Below, piece after piece: positions 10,500 to 20,657 of a stretch of 64,000 bases of DNA. Within the stretch, counting starts at the first letter, position 1; each line of letters opens with the position of its first letter. This stretch comes from Ambrosia x helenae (taxonomy: Eukaryota; Streptophyta; Magnoliopsida; Asterales; Asteraceae): assembly GCA_030844895.1 (NCBI GenBank), contig CM061228.1, forward strand, positions 35,402,626-35,466,625, given 5' to 3'. The position numbers and the translations under genes were made by a program. A model generated the notes under the pieces. It was not told the origin of the DNA and did no database searches. It saw only the letters and a program-made list of their open reading frames with translations.

Positions 10500-11861
10500 A
10501 TGGCAGAAGACGGGAAGGTGCAAATCGACAAGTTTAACGGTACGGATTTCAGTTGGTGGAAAATGCAGATTGAGGCGTTATTGGTTCAGAAAGATCTAGA
10601 TATTGTGTTATCAGGGGTTAGACCAGAGAAGATGGAACCAGCAGTTTGGGAATCTAAAGACAGAAAAGCCAGGGCAGCTATTACATTGGCATTGTCAAAG
10701 AATGTGGCATATAACATCATGAAGGAAACCACAGCTAGTGGTATGATGTTAGCCCTATCTAACATGTACGAAAAGCCTTCAGCAGCTAACAAGGTTTTTT
10801 TGATTCGAGAGCTGGTAAATACAAGGATGAGAGAAGGCAGTTCAGTTACAGAGCACATCAACAAGTTGAATTCGATTTTAGCCAGACTTGTGTCAGTGGA
10901 CATTAAATTCGAAGATGAAGTTCAGGCTTTACTACTGTTATCATCATTGCCAGATAGCTGGTCAGGGACTGTTACAGCGATTTCTAGTTCTACCAGCGAG
11001 TTCACTTTTGATGGGATTCGGGATCTTATTCTAGGCGAAGATGTCAGACGAAGAAATTCAGGTGGATCATCAAGTGAATTACTGAATGTTGGTAGAGGAA
11101 GGAAGAATAACAGAGGTAGTGGGAGCAAGAACAGGATGAGGAGTCAGTCTAGGGCTCGAAGTGATGTTATCTGTTGGAACTGCAAAGAGGTTGGACATTT
11201 TAGGAATCAATGTCGAAACGAGAAGAAAGAAGTTAGCACTGCATCAGACTGCTCAGATGATGACGCATTAATTTGTAGTGTAGAAAGTTATGTGGATTCC
11301 TGGGTCATGGATTCTGGTGCTTCATTTCACGTTACCCACAGCACTGAAGCATTGCGGAATTTGAAGAAAGGTGACTTTGGTAAGGTAAGACTGGCGAACA
11401 ATGATGTTCTTGATGTTACGGGCATGGGTGATATGGATATAGTAACTTCAGCCGGTTCATGGACTTTGAAGGATGTCAGGGTGATTCCAAGCTTAAAGAA
11501 ACAGTTGATTTCAGTGGGGCAGTTGGATGAACAAGGACATGAGGTTAAATTTGGGAACGGGCAGTGGAAAGTTATTAAGGGAAATCTTGTCATAGCTCGA
11601 GGAAGAAAGAGGGGTTCGCTTTACATGGTCAGTTTACCGTCTGAGGGAGTGACCGTCCCAGTTCAGAAGAGAAACAAAGTCGGGTTCACAGAGTCTTGTG
11701 GGCAGAAGAAGGTTTGTTTTGCAGATGATAAACCCAGAGCCACAGGTAAGATTCAGGTAGAGCCTGCTAGGAAAGGTTCAGAACTACCAGTCAGGGGTTT
11801 TCGTGGCAGTGGGAGCATGGGTTGTGCTTCAGTCAGAGTTACTAGACGACAATGGGTTTAG
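10500..11861 (+). CDS. Copia gag-protease protein of the non-autonomous element
   Basis: A 453-residue open frame starting MAEDGKVQIDKFNG; this ATG fits the family start better than the upstream ATG at 10425. The N-terminal gag domain (about residues 8-200) has the FNGTDFSWWKMQIEALL pattern of copia gag. Basic linker, then a CCHC zinc knuckle CWNCKEVGHFRNQC near residues 224-237 for RNA binding. Retropepsin-like active site WVMDSGASFHVTHS near residues 267-280. A GAG-pre-integrase-like stretch (KGNLVIARGRKRGSLYMV) ends the recognisable part, where integrase would normally begin. After the TAG at 11859-11861 the same frame stays open to a TGA near 12134, so the original protein was probably about 90 residues longer. 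It would form particles for RNA packaging. Confidence 0.85.
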   Translation: MAEDGKVQIDKFNGTDFSWWKMQIEALLVQKDLDIVLSGVRPEKMEPAVWESKDRKARAAITLALSKNVAYNIMKETTASGMMLALSNMYEKPSAANKVFLIRELVNTRMREGSSVTEHINKLNSILARLVSVDIKFEDEVQALLLLSSLPDSWSGTVTAISSSTSEFTFDGIRDLILGEDVRRRNSGGSSSELLNVGRGRKNNRGSGSKNRMRSQSRARSDVICWNCKEVGHFRNQCRNEKKEVSTASDCSDDDALICSVESYVDSWVMDSGASFHVTHSTEALRNLKKGDFGKVRLANNDVLDVTGMGDMDIVTSAGSWTLKDVRVIPSLKKQLISVGQLDEQGHEVKFGNGQWKVIKGNLVIARGRKRGSLYMVSLPSEGVTVPVQKRNKVGFTESCGQKKVCFADDKPRATGKIQVEPARKGSELPVRGFRGSGSMGCASVRVTRRQWV

Positions 11862-12161
11862 AGAACCAGTATTCCAGCTGTCATAGTCTCTCCAGGTGAT
11901 TATCTGCTTTATTCGGAGAGTGTTTATTCTCAGGGTGTTTCAGGATCCGGCAGTTCGTGTCAGTGGGAGCCGGTAGAGACAGAGAATGGGTCAGCGTCAG
12001 ACATAGCCATGACTGATGTGTTGGAGCTCGGGGAGCTTCAACGGGCCTTCAGGTTAACTGATGAGAAGGCCGCTGCAACCAGGAAAAAGAGGAAGATTAC
12101 AAGAGGTACCAGTTCACAGCGAATGGCAGTTTGAAGATTATCAAGCCTCCAAGTGGGAGAT

Positions 12162-12396
12162 TATTGGGTTTGTGGAGACTTGATTTGGGCTCGGATTAGA
12201 AGACATATAAGTGGCAGACCAATTAAATTGAAGACCTGGCCCGTTTTATTTAATTAGCCCATTATTAGTTTTCTTGGGGATCAAGTTGTAAACCCTAATC
12301 TATAATTATAAATAGGCATCTTGAACTTGTAATTCCTCATCACGAGTGAGGCAGAGAGCAATAATAAAAATATCCTGGTTGCAGCCCGTGGACGTA
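12162..12396 (+). repeat. Truncated 3' LTR of the gag-only copia element
   Basis: Matches 9600-9834 with a single base difference seen by eye. It stops at gacgta and passes into unrelated sequence containing aaacttatactgt twice (12395 and 12435). Confidence 0.8.
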
Positions 12397-12710
12397 AACT
12401 TATACTGTGGGTGATCAGGCTGAGGGGGAGATTGTAAACTTATACTGTAATCTATGATGGCTTATGAAAAGTACTTCATTTGTTATGATTTAAAGTTTAT
12501 ATTTCCGCTGCACTTTCCATTACTATTCATCTTCATTACTATTTCATTTATTAAACTTCATAACAAATCAAACTTAGATCCTAACAAACTTGCATGGTAA
12601 ATAACCACGTACAAATGACTTAAGCTATCATTAACATTTTAGGGCACTCTTTGTTTGGACTATAGTTATTCGAGTTTCTGCTTTTGCTAGACCATCCACT
12701 CAGACACCAG

Positions 12711-13191
12711 GTGAGTTTCATGGCTCTGTTTTACTATTTATCATACTTTGGGGGAATAAACATGCTACATTACTATTTACATTTCATTTAGGGTGGATTC
12801 TATCATGACTACCATGTGAAACATGAGACAAGCGATTCATGAGCTCAACAATCCTCGTACATACATTTCACTGTAACCATTAGCTAACAGTAGCCATGGA
12901 ACACTTAAATAAATCTATTAGGTTGACACCCCAACTCTTGGTTACTCGCTCTAACCCGTCACATACGAAAGAGTGCTAGTTTTCTACAATTTATACATTG
13001 AATTTATTATACAATGCACGAGGCATAACAGTCAAGAGGTTTGGTTATGGGACTCATGGTTGGCACAGTAATCATTGGCTTATCTAGCTTTGATTGGTCA
13101 TACACGGATTTCACTAATTTTACAATACATACATTTGAACCTGTGAACTTACCAACTTTATGTTGACAAATCTTTTTCGCATGTTTTTCAG
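12711..13191 (+). other. Predicted leader intron in LTR A
   Basis: Donor accag|gtgagttt, acceptor atgtttttcag, 481 bp. Branch-point-like ttgac lies 25 nt before the acceptor. The core ctattaggttgaca starts at 12915, and the following stem is actctt (12934-12939) with aagagt (12969-12974). Confidence 0.6.
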
Positions 13192-15125
13192 GTAGTTGAT
13201 TGCGTGGAGCCTCGGGACTTGAGGGACTGGTTTGAGCTGGAACAATGTGGTACCTTTGTCATGGGTCTAGTCTAGAAAACAATTAAATAATTATGTGTTG
13301 TTATGATGTTTTGGGTTGTCCATACAATCTAAATTTTTAGCTTGCAAATTTTTTTTGAAGTATTTAGTATCAATCTTATTCAATCTTATGTGTTACTCAA
13401 ACCTTGTGCCTGAAAACCTTTCGAAGTCGCATTCCCGTGTTTCCGCCTTGAAGGGTGTGACACAAAGCCCCATCCAAATCAAGAGTTTTGTCTTTCTAGC
13501 CTTGTGCTAGTAGTAAGCTTCTTGATCTTGTATTTTTAATCTTGAATGTTCATGGTTTCATGTTTTAAAAGCCAGTTGTATATGGAATAGGGCTATTGTG
13601 ACACCAGTCAACGATCCAGGACAACATCCATATGTATTTTGCTTATTATTGTCATTTCATGTGCATAATTATACATTTTGCACACACTATACCCCCCCCA
13701 AGTCTAGTAAAGCATGAGTTGTTAAGGAAACTCAATAAATTACCCGTTTATGCATACAACACCCGGACTACACAAAGCAATCGGCGTTGAACAATCAAGC
13801 TAATCACACACTCAACAGAGAGTAACCGGATACCAGATTCTACACACAAACAAATAACAATACACTTGACAATGCCCAAGTGGAAAGTTACACAATCCAC
13901 TAAAGCCCGAACAATCACGAAGTGCTTTATGAGGTTATCACCCACACAATTCATGAAACACTTCCAAAGAACAAACATGTGTTGTCACAAATGGATTAAA
14001 CTCAATAACACATGATAACCCCTTGCTAACATATGCAAACATATCTAACTTGATGACCAATATTGTCATATGTTAGTACCGAATAACATGTGTTCATGGA
14101 CCCTTAATTTGTTAAAAATGATACATGTTAATATCGTCATTAAGCACCTTTGAAGCTAGTCAAAACAAAGTTGTGTTTTCATGTGAATGGTCGATTATAA
14201 CCCATACTAACTAATGTTCCATTCAATCAACACTATATATATATATATACATACCATCGGATCTATACCCACATAGTATGGAATAAGACTAGCCGAAGCA
14301 TGGCTATATATATATATATACACACACTCATGGATGGACATTAACTTATTATAATAACCTTGTCTTCCATGATAACCAACTTACATTATAATGAGGCCTT
14401 GTCATTCAAACACGCAGACTATTAGATGATGATTATATCTCAAAATAGAAAGATCTTCTCTTGTTCTTTTCTTATTCGGCCGAGGTCATCAAAGACAAAC
14501 ACCTCTAGTCCTTTTCAAATCAATGACACCTCCTAGTTATACCCTTTTGGTACTTACACAATGAAATTACAATTACCCAAGCATGATTATGTACCAAAAC
14601 AAGGATGATCTCTTGGAACCCACCTTCGGGCCGATCCAAAACAAACCCAATCTCACTAGTAACTTTCGCTATAATCTCACCAAAAGTTACACTATTATGT
14701 ACTAACCATCATACACTTCAAATGCGAAGAATGAGGAGCTACCAAATCTAGATAAAAACCGACATTCCTGCTCCTTTCCTTCCTTCGGCCGAAAGGGACA
14801 AGCCACCACCATCATTGTTATGCATGATGCATAAGATAAAACCATAAGTTTATACCAAAATGAGCCTTACAAGAACAACTCACCTTCACCATAGATGACA
14901 CCAAACCCAAAGTGGAAGATTGAAGCCTTGTCTTCTACCTTGGTCGATCCATCACCATCACCGCCATATGTCTCTTTCTCAAGAAATTCAACACCTTTTG
15001 GAATCATCCAACTCATGATCTTACACAATCTTACACTAAATCATGAACCAAATCAATAAACAATGCCAAAAAACAAGAAGGTTAGGCATTCCACTTTTGT
15101 TTTGTCCACACCCTATTCAACCCAC

Positions 15126-15133
15126 TATATAAG
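15126..15133 (+). promoter_or_regulatory. TATA box of LTR B
   Basis: tatataag. A second donor-like site (ctag|gtaaga) lies about 160 bp downstream at 15288, so the leader may have had more than one intron. Confidence 0.5.
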
Positions 15134-16205
15134 AACAACAAGAGCTTTGCCAAATTTCACACACATCACCTCCTTTCCTTCCCTTTGATAATCATCAGCC
15201 AAAGCAACAAGATCGCATCCAAAACACCAAGGGACGAGCTCAAGAGGAGATTAAGGTTCAAACCAAACCGGCTCTACATTGTTCGACTAGGTAAGACAAC
15301 TAAACCTTACATTCTTTCAAAAGAAATAATCATTCGGCCCTCTTTGAGACACCCGACCCTTGTGGTCTTCGACCCAAAACACACGACACTTGCACGCCTT
15401 GAAACAATGTTTTGATAATCAAGACCTAGATTGTGGTAGTTTGATTTCTAAAACTAAGTCTATGATAACACTTACACTTGCACACAACACATACATTGTG
15501 ATAAAATTAACATAACCGATGGTACTTAGGTTCTCGAACCCGGAACTAGTGTTTCATGTCAAAACATAAGCTATGGATCAACCTTTCTATAACAAAACGT
15601 GTATATGTTCAAACCCGAAACTATGTGACCTTTTGTTTATAAAACTACACACACAACCTCGAACCAAGGCACTAACACACACCTATTCACACTCGGTCAT
15701 ACATGATTTTCAATAGCGAGTCATTTGATATGTTAAAACTATCGGATTCAAACTCCTTAACCATACAAAGGCTTCGGCGATTATTATAAACATATGTTTG
15801 GAAGTTCCAAACACATGTTAAAATCGGGTTAATGCCACTACATTAAACCATTGAGTTTTACGTAGACATACCACACATGTTAGATTGGGGAATAATATAT
15901 TACCTATAATGATAACGTGTGGGGCTCGTTTATTTAACTATAGATATATTTTTACAATAAAACGCCTGGGATTTCCAAAACCGTACATTTTACAAAGTAC
16001 ATATGAATCAAGTAATGATTGTCACATGCACAAAATATGGACCACATTCAACTAACTAAAGGGTCCACAAGTCGGGTGAACAACTTGTATGATAAACGAC
16101 AAGACCGCACCACTTACTATGTCCTTGATAATCACAGGGTATCATTCGCCAAGACAGTAGCTATTCCCCTTTTCTACCTTACCAGACCCCACATCCAGTC
16201 ACCAG

Positions 16206-16684
16206 GTGAGTTTCACCGCCCCATTTTACCGTTTTCCATTTTGGGGGATAAACATGCAACATTTCTAGTACATATCATTTTGTGTGCTATTCTATCGTGA
16301 CTACCATGTGGAACATGAGACATTTGGTTCATGAGCTCATCAGTCCTCATACATACATTTACGGTATAACCATTAGATATTGAAAGCCATGGAACACTTT
16401 AATAGATCTATTGGGTTGACACACCCACTCTTGGTTAGTCGCTCTAACCGGTTACATACAAAAGGGTGTTAGTATTCTACTATACATACATTGTCTTTAT
16501 TGTAAAATGCGTGAGGCACAACATTCAAAAGGTTTGGTTATGGGACTTATGGTTTGCACAGTAATAATTCGCTTAGCTAGCCTATGATTGGTCATACACG
16601 AATTTCACGAGCACTTTACATAGTACATTAAAACATGTGAACTCACCGACATTATGTTGACAAATCTTTTATGCATGTTTTCAG
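16206..16684 (+). other. Predicted leader intron in LTR B
   Basis: Donor accag|gtgagttt, acceptor catgttttcag, 479 bp. ttgac lies 24 nt before the acceptor. Core ctattgggttgaca, then stem acaccc (16421-16426) with gggtgt (16464-16469). Confidence 0.6.
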
Positions 16685-17246
16685 GTAATTAATCATGCGA
16701 GGCAGAGAATTGAGAGTTGGGTTTAATCTTAGACTCGGTGGTACCATCATTGGTTTGGTCATGTCAATCATGTGCTATCTTGGTATTTAAGTCATGAGAT
16801 TTCTGAAAATGTTTCGTTTCCAAACAATGTTATGTTATTTTTAATAGTTTATGACATCGTTTATCTTTCGATGGTATCTATATGATTTAAATCTTGTGTG
16901 TTGCTTGAACCTTGTGCTTGAAAACCTTTCGAATTACATCCCTGTGTTTTCGCCTTGGTGGGGTATGATAGTTATGGTTTTTAAACATAAGAATCTACAT
17001 GTTGTTACAGAATTAAAATGGATGGATAAATGGGATGTATGGGCCGTTGGTTTTGGGGTGAGATGATAGTTGTTTTGTGAGTTCAAATGTTAAACATACA
17101 CTTACAAGTATAAAGATCTAAGCATAATGTGACACCCAGAAAAATTCCACATCGGTCGTGGCCAGGTGAGATCCTTGGTTCATATGTAATCCAATGCCTC
17201 TTAAATCACCAACGCGGGTTGGGGCTTAATGTTAGTGGATGAAAGG

Positions 17247-17312
17247 AGAACTCCACAGTTAAGCGTGCTTAGGTGGGAGCAGTACTAGGATGGGTGACCT
17301 CCTGGGAAGTCT
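17247..17312 (+). other. 5S rRNA-like segment in the 5' Cassandra LTR
   Basis: gagaactccacagttaagcg, then gtgcttaggtgggagcagta and ctaggatgggtgacctcctg: this matches the middle and 3' part of plant 5S rRNA, including the internal RNA polymerase III control region. The 5' part of 5S rRNA is missing, so it is not a 5S gene. Confidence 0.85.
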
Positions 17313-17610
17313 TCACCGGGGCAACCAAAAACAAATCCGTAAGCTCTGGATGGGCGACCCATCGGGCAAAATGGATAATATTGGTGGTGAGAAGGGTCGG
17401 ATGTTACAAATGGTATCAGCGGCACTCCCGTGCCATTCGGGATGGTGGGAGCATACCTCATCAGGGACGATGAGACTCTAACAAGGGGTAAATGTGACAC
17501 CCATGAAAGTCCCACATCGGCCGTGGTCAGGAGAGATCTTTTGTTCATATGTAATCCAATGCCTCTTAAATCACCAACGCGGGTTGGGGATTAATTTTAG
17601 TGGATTAGAT

Positions 17611-17678
17611 GAGAACTCCATAGTTTAGTGTGCTCAGGTGGGAGCAGTACTAGGATGGGTGACCTCCTGGGAAGTCTT
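17611..17678 (+). other. 5S rRNA-like segment in the 3' Cassandra LTR
   Basis: Same segment with more changes upstream (tagtttagtgtgctcagg) and an intact actaggatgggtgacctcct. Confidence 0.8.
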
Positions 17679-18849
17679 CACCGGGCAAACAAAACAAATC
17701 CGTGAGCTTTGGATGGGCGACCCATCGGGCAAAGCAGACAATATTGGTGGTGACAGGGGCCAGATGTTACACATAGTATGTAACATGGATTTTAAACATG
17801 AAATATTACATGTTTCACAATACTAAAATTTATGTTTAAAACATGAATAGGGCCGTAGGTTGTGGTTGATGTTGTAGTTGTTTATGTAAGTTCAAGATAT
17901 TCACATACACTTATGTGAAATGAGATGATCTAAACATAGTTTGTTAACATAACTTGAATAAAGTTAAAAGTAGTTTTGATCATCTTAAAATGATTATCTA
18001 AGACATAATATTATGATGGATCTCAAAAATGTTACAAGATATAAAAAGTTCATCTTCAAAGTTACTAACTTTAAAGAACCAAAAATGGACATTTTGACTA
18101 AATCCACTTAATACACCTATTATTATCCTTAGTGAAGTTATTATGGACTATTATCAAAGTTGAAACATGATAATAATCCATAATAACAAAGTTGACAAAA
18201 CTAAGTTTAGTAGTAGTGGAAAATTGTCACTTTTGAAAGATCGAGGAAAAAATGCAACTTTTGAAAGTTAAAGATGATATTTACTAACTTTAAAAGTTCA
18301 AGGGTGTAATATGTCAATATGGGAAACTGATGTCTAAAAATGTAACCTTGAAAAGTTAGGTGGTTTGTCAAGTAAAATATCCATAAAACCTAAAAAAATG
18401 TATTTTCGCATAAAATGTATTTTTATATAATAGGATTTTATAAAAATATAAAACTTCCAAAAATTATAAGAAAAATAAAATCTAAGGTTTTTATTACAAA
18501 AATTGACAATTTAAAGAGTTGGTGAAATTTTATTAAAATGAACATTTTCATATCTATTGGAATATAAAATGTTGCGGCATTTGATGTTAAAAATAACGAA
18601 GTCTTGGTTTTGAAATAAAAAAGTTATTTTATAAGTTTCCAAGTGAAAATATGTAGAAATTAAAAGATGATTAATTTCAAGTAAAACATATTGTTGGAAA
18701 TTTGAGGAAAATAACTAAATATATATTTTGGAAGTGGGAAAAATAATATTACGTTGACAAGTAATTATTCCTGCAAAATATATATGAACAACTTATATCA
18801 TTTGAGATGCGAAGATATATAGGTTAGATAATCGAACATGGACACATTA

Positions 18850-19702
18850 TAATTACAACGAGTTATTGGACAAAAACATGTATCGGACGAATACGTATAT
18901 ATTGTATAACTTCCTACAAGGTGGCCCCATTTTAAACTGTTTTTTTTTTTTTTACAATTTATGGGGAAAGATCTGTTTGTTAAATTGTTGTAACATGTGG
19001 GAATATAATAAGTAGCACGATGGGTACCTGGGTAACTGTAAACCACTTGGAGTACGACCTCGCTTGTTTACTGTAACCATTAATTCAAGTGTATGAAAGC
19101 GATGGAATATTTTGATAGTACTATTGGTGCCTGACGAGGCACACCTCTGGTTGATAGCTTCAACTCGGTAAAGACAAGAGGTGCACGTATTCTGAACTGT
19201 GGTGTTATCTAACATACAACTCACGGGGAAAATTATTGGGTAGTCTTTGTTTGCCCGGGATAGGTCGTCGTCATCTTACAGGAACTTGCAACTCCTTATA
19301 TAAGACACTAGTTATATTATACTTCTGTTACATGATTGTTTTGAAATGTTGTTATGATATCGAACGAAAACCTGTGAACTCACCAATATGTATATATTAA
19401 CATCCTTTTGAACATATCTTTTAGTAACTAAGTGGTGAGAGGTATCATGGCTAGTGCGGGGGATCATGAAGTGTCGAAACTTTTGGGGGGTTTTACTTCT
19501 ATTTTTCAAAAGGTTGGGATATAATTGCAAAACCCTTATTTTGAAACAAACATTGGTTGTTTATGTAATGTATGAAACAAGAGAACACCTTTCGACGTAT
19601 TACTTACGTGATCATTTTCTAATTAATTATGGTTTGTGTTAATCTTGTCTTTGATGCATCTTCAAGCGTTGCGCCACGTGTTTCCGTCATTGACGTGGTG
19701 TG
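18850..19702 (+). mobile_element. Decayed Tekay-like LTR 3' part (LTR C)
   Basis: Contains in order ctacaag|gtggccccatttta (a decayed donor block, 18914), tttatggggaaa, ccattaattca, core ctattggtgcctgac (19131), cctgtgaactcaccaa, acceptor atcttttag (19424) and a tail cgccacgtgtttccgtcattgacgtggtgt that corresponds to the LTR A end. The left boundary is unknown; 17946-18849 is AT-rich with nothing recognised and may be part of it. Confidence 0.5.
18921..19424 (+). other. Relic leader intron in LTR C
   Basis: 504 bp between the decayed donor (gtggcc for gtgagt) and acceptor ttttag. The stem cacctct (19142-19148) with agaggtg (19177-19183) is a perfect 7-bp pair after the core. Confidence 0.45.
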
Positions 19703-19985
19703 GAATCATTATTCCACACTCTTCTCTCTTAAAGCTAACCTACAAAGATAGTTAACCAATGGTCATATATAAGGAACAAATTATAGGGTTGAAATACTTG
19801 TTTTTGAGAACTACTTTAATTAATTTCCATTGCTCAATGCCTGATCAATTCTCAATTTTTTTTGATTATCAATCCTTGCATTTTGTGTCCCAAAGTTTAA
19901 ACATGTAACTCTATCATGATCATTACATGGCATCTAGAATAATTGTATCAAAGTACCTTATCAATTAATAGGCGATGGTTCATGT

Positions 19986-20649
19986 TAGGCCTGTAAACGA
20001 ACCGAACGAACAGAACACAAGTGTGTTCGTGTTTGTTCTTTTAACTTTAACCGAACACGAACACATAATCGAACACATTTTTGTGTTCATGTTCGTTCAT
20101 TAAGAAATTTGTCGTGTTCGTGTTCGTTTATGTTTGTTCAATTAAAACCTAAACGAACAGTTCATAAACATAAACGAACACAAATGAATATAAACGAACA
20201 TTAATGAACACAAACAAAAACAAGTTTAATAATGATTCATCACAATTCAACCAAGTCTAATACATCACAATGCAACCAAAACAAAATCTAAATTAGTAGG
20301 GTTGTGGAGTGTGGAGAAGAAGGGAGGTGGGGCTGTGAAGTGCATGTGGAGAGCGGCTGATATGTTTAGAATGTTAGGGTTAAGATTAAATTTTTAGAAC
20401 ATATCAAATATATTGTATAAAATATAATATGAATTAAGGTTACTTAACCAAAGGGAAATAAATAATAAAAATAAAGTAAAGTTTAATTAAACGAACATAA
20501 ATGAACGAAAATAAACGAACGTTCATGAACATAAATGAACAAACAAAACGTGTGTTCATGTTCGTTCGTTTAATTAAACGAACATAAACGAACTTGCCGC
20601 CGAATAGTTCACGAACAGTTCATGAACGTTTAGTTCGTTTACAGGCCTA
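19986..20649. mobile_element. Complete non-autonomous hAT element, copy 1
   Basis: Perfect 17-bp terminal inverted repeats (taggcctgtaaacgaac) and a perfect 8-bp target duplication gttcatgt (19978-19985, 20650-20657), the size typical for hAT transposons. Length 664 bp, no transposase. Both ends are dense in cgaaca/tgttcg motifs, as expected for subterminal transposase-binding repeats. A related copy is at 54762-59843. Confidence 0.92.
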
Positions 20650-20657
20650 GTTCATGT

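Larger units (their letters stand above)
9600..12396 (+). mobile_element. Non-autonomous copia element carrying only gag-protease (TR-GAG type)
   Basis: A 5' LTR (9600-9940), a tRNA-Met primer site, one gag-protease reading frame, a purine tract (aagtgggaga, 12151-12160) and a 3' LTR segment (12162-12396). Integrase, reverse transcriptase and RNase H are absent, so another element must supply them. The 3' LTR copy stops at gtggacgta, whereas the 5' copy runs about 105 bp further, so the 3' end is truncated and no target duplication can be read. Over the shared 235 bp only one difference is seen (agagaacaat versus agagagcaat), indicating a recent insertion into LTR A. Confidence 0.8.
2405..13462 (+). 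mobile_element. Decayed Tekay-like chromovirus (internal region plus 3' LTR)
   Basis: Domain order is gag, zinc knuckle, protease, reverse transcriptase, RNase H, integrase and a chromodomain-like C-terminus, then a purine tract (7170-7180) and LTR A. This order and the chromodomain-like tail fit the Tekay/Del chromovirus lineage of Ty3/gypsy elements. Many frameshifts and stops, and a changed catalytic box in reverse transcriptase, show it is dead. Segment 2405-2628 is untranslated leader without a recognisable primer site. The upstream LTR D does not match LTR A, so the 5' boundary is uncertain. Confidence 0.75.
7181..13462 (+). mobile_element. 3' LTR of the Tekay-like element (LTR A), interrupted
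   Basis: It starts ggtgacaccc after a purine tract and ends gggtgtgaca at 13462. Removing the copia insertion (9600 to about 12440) leaves about 3.4 kb, close to LTR B (3374 bp). Stretches of both align in order: the agtctag/caaagc block near the start, a microsatellite-rich U3, TATA, donor, core and acceptor. Sequence 12397-12650 after the insertion, with a repeated aaacttatactg and a ggctgagggggaga purine tract, is not explained. Confidence 0.7.
13597..16970 (+). mobile_element. Solo Tekay-like LTR (LTR B)
   Basis: Starts tgtgacacc, ends ggggtatgata, a decayed form of gggtgtgaca. Flanks gctat (13592-13596) and gttat (16971-16975) fit a 5-bp target duplication with one C to T change. No internal region follows, so this is a solo LTR left by recombination between two LTRs. 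It aligns with LTR A over most of its length, including agtctagtaaagc near 13703, a TATA box at 15126 and the leader intron. Confidence 0.7.
17128..17771 (+). mobile_element. Complete Cassandra-type TRIM
   Basis: Two LTRs (17128-17408, 281 bp; 17493-17771, 279 bp), both tgtgacaccc..tgttaca, flank an 84-bp internal part. The internal part begins aatggtatcagcgg, a slightly decayed tRNA-Met primer site (17411), and ends with the purine tract caaggggtaaa. Each LTR holds the 3' half of a 5S rRNA-like sequence, the hallmark of Cassandra terminal-repeat retrotransposons in miniature. Flanks cataa (17123-17127) and catag (17772-17776) fit a 5-bp target duplication with one change. No protein is encoded; movement depends on enzymes from other elements. 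Confidence 0.9.
16971..17945. repeat. Diverged tandem duplication around the Cassandra insertion
   Basis: 16971-17127 and 17772-17945 are similar: gggccgt-ggtt-tgg, agttgtttt/atgtgagttca, acatacactta, gat-gatctaa-cata in the same order. Cassandra (17128-17771) sits at the end of the first copy. Confidence 0.5.

Noticed and set aside
17247..17678. Two possible 5S rRNA genes
   Set aside because: Only the middle and 3' part of 5S is present, inside Cassandra LTRs, so they are element promoters, not rRNA genes.
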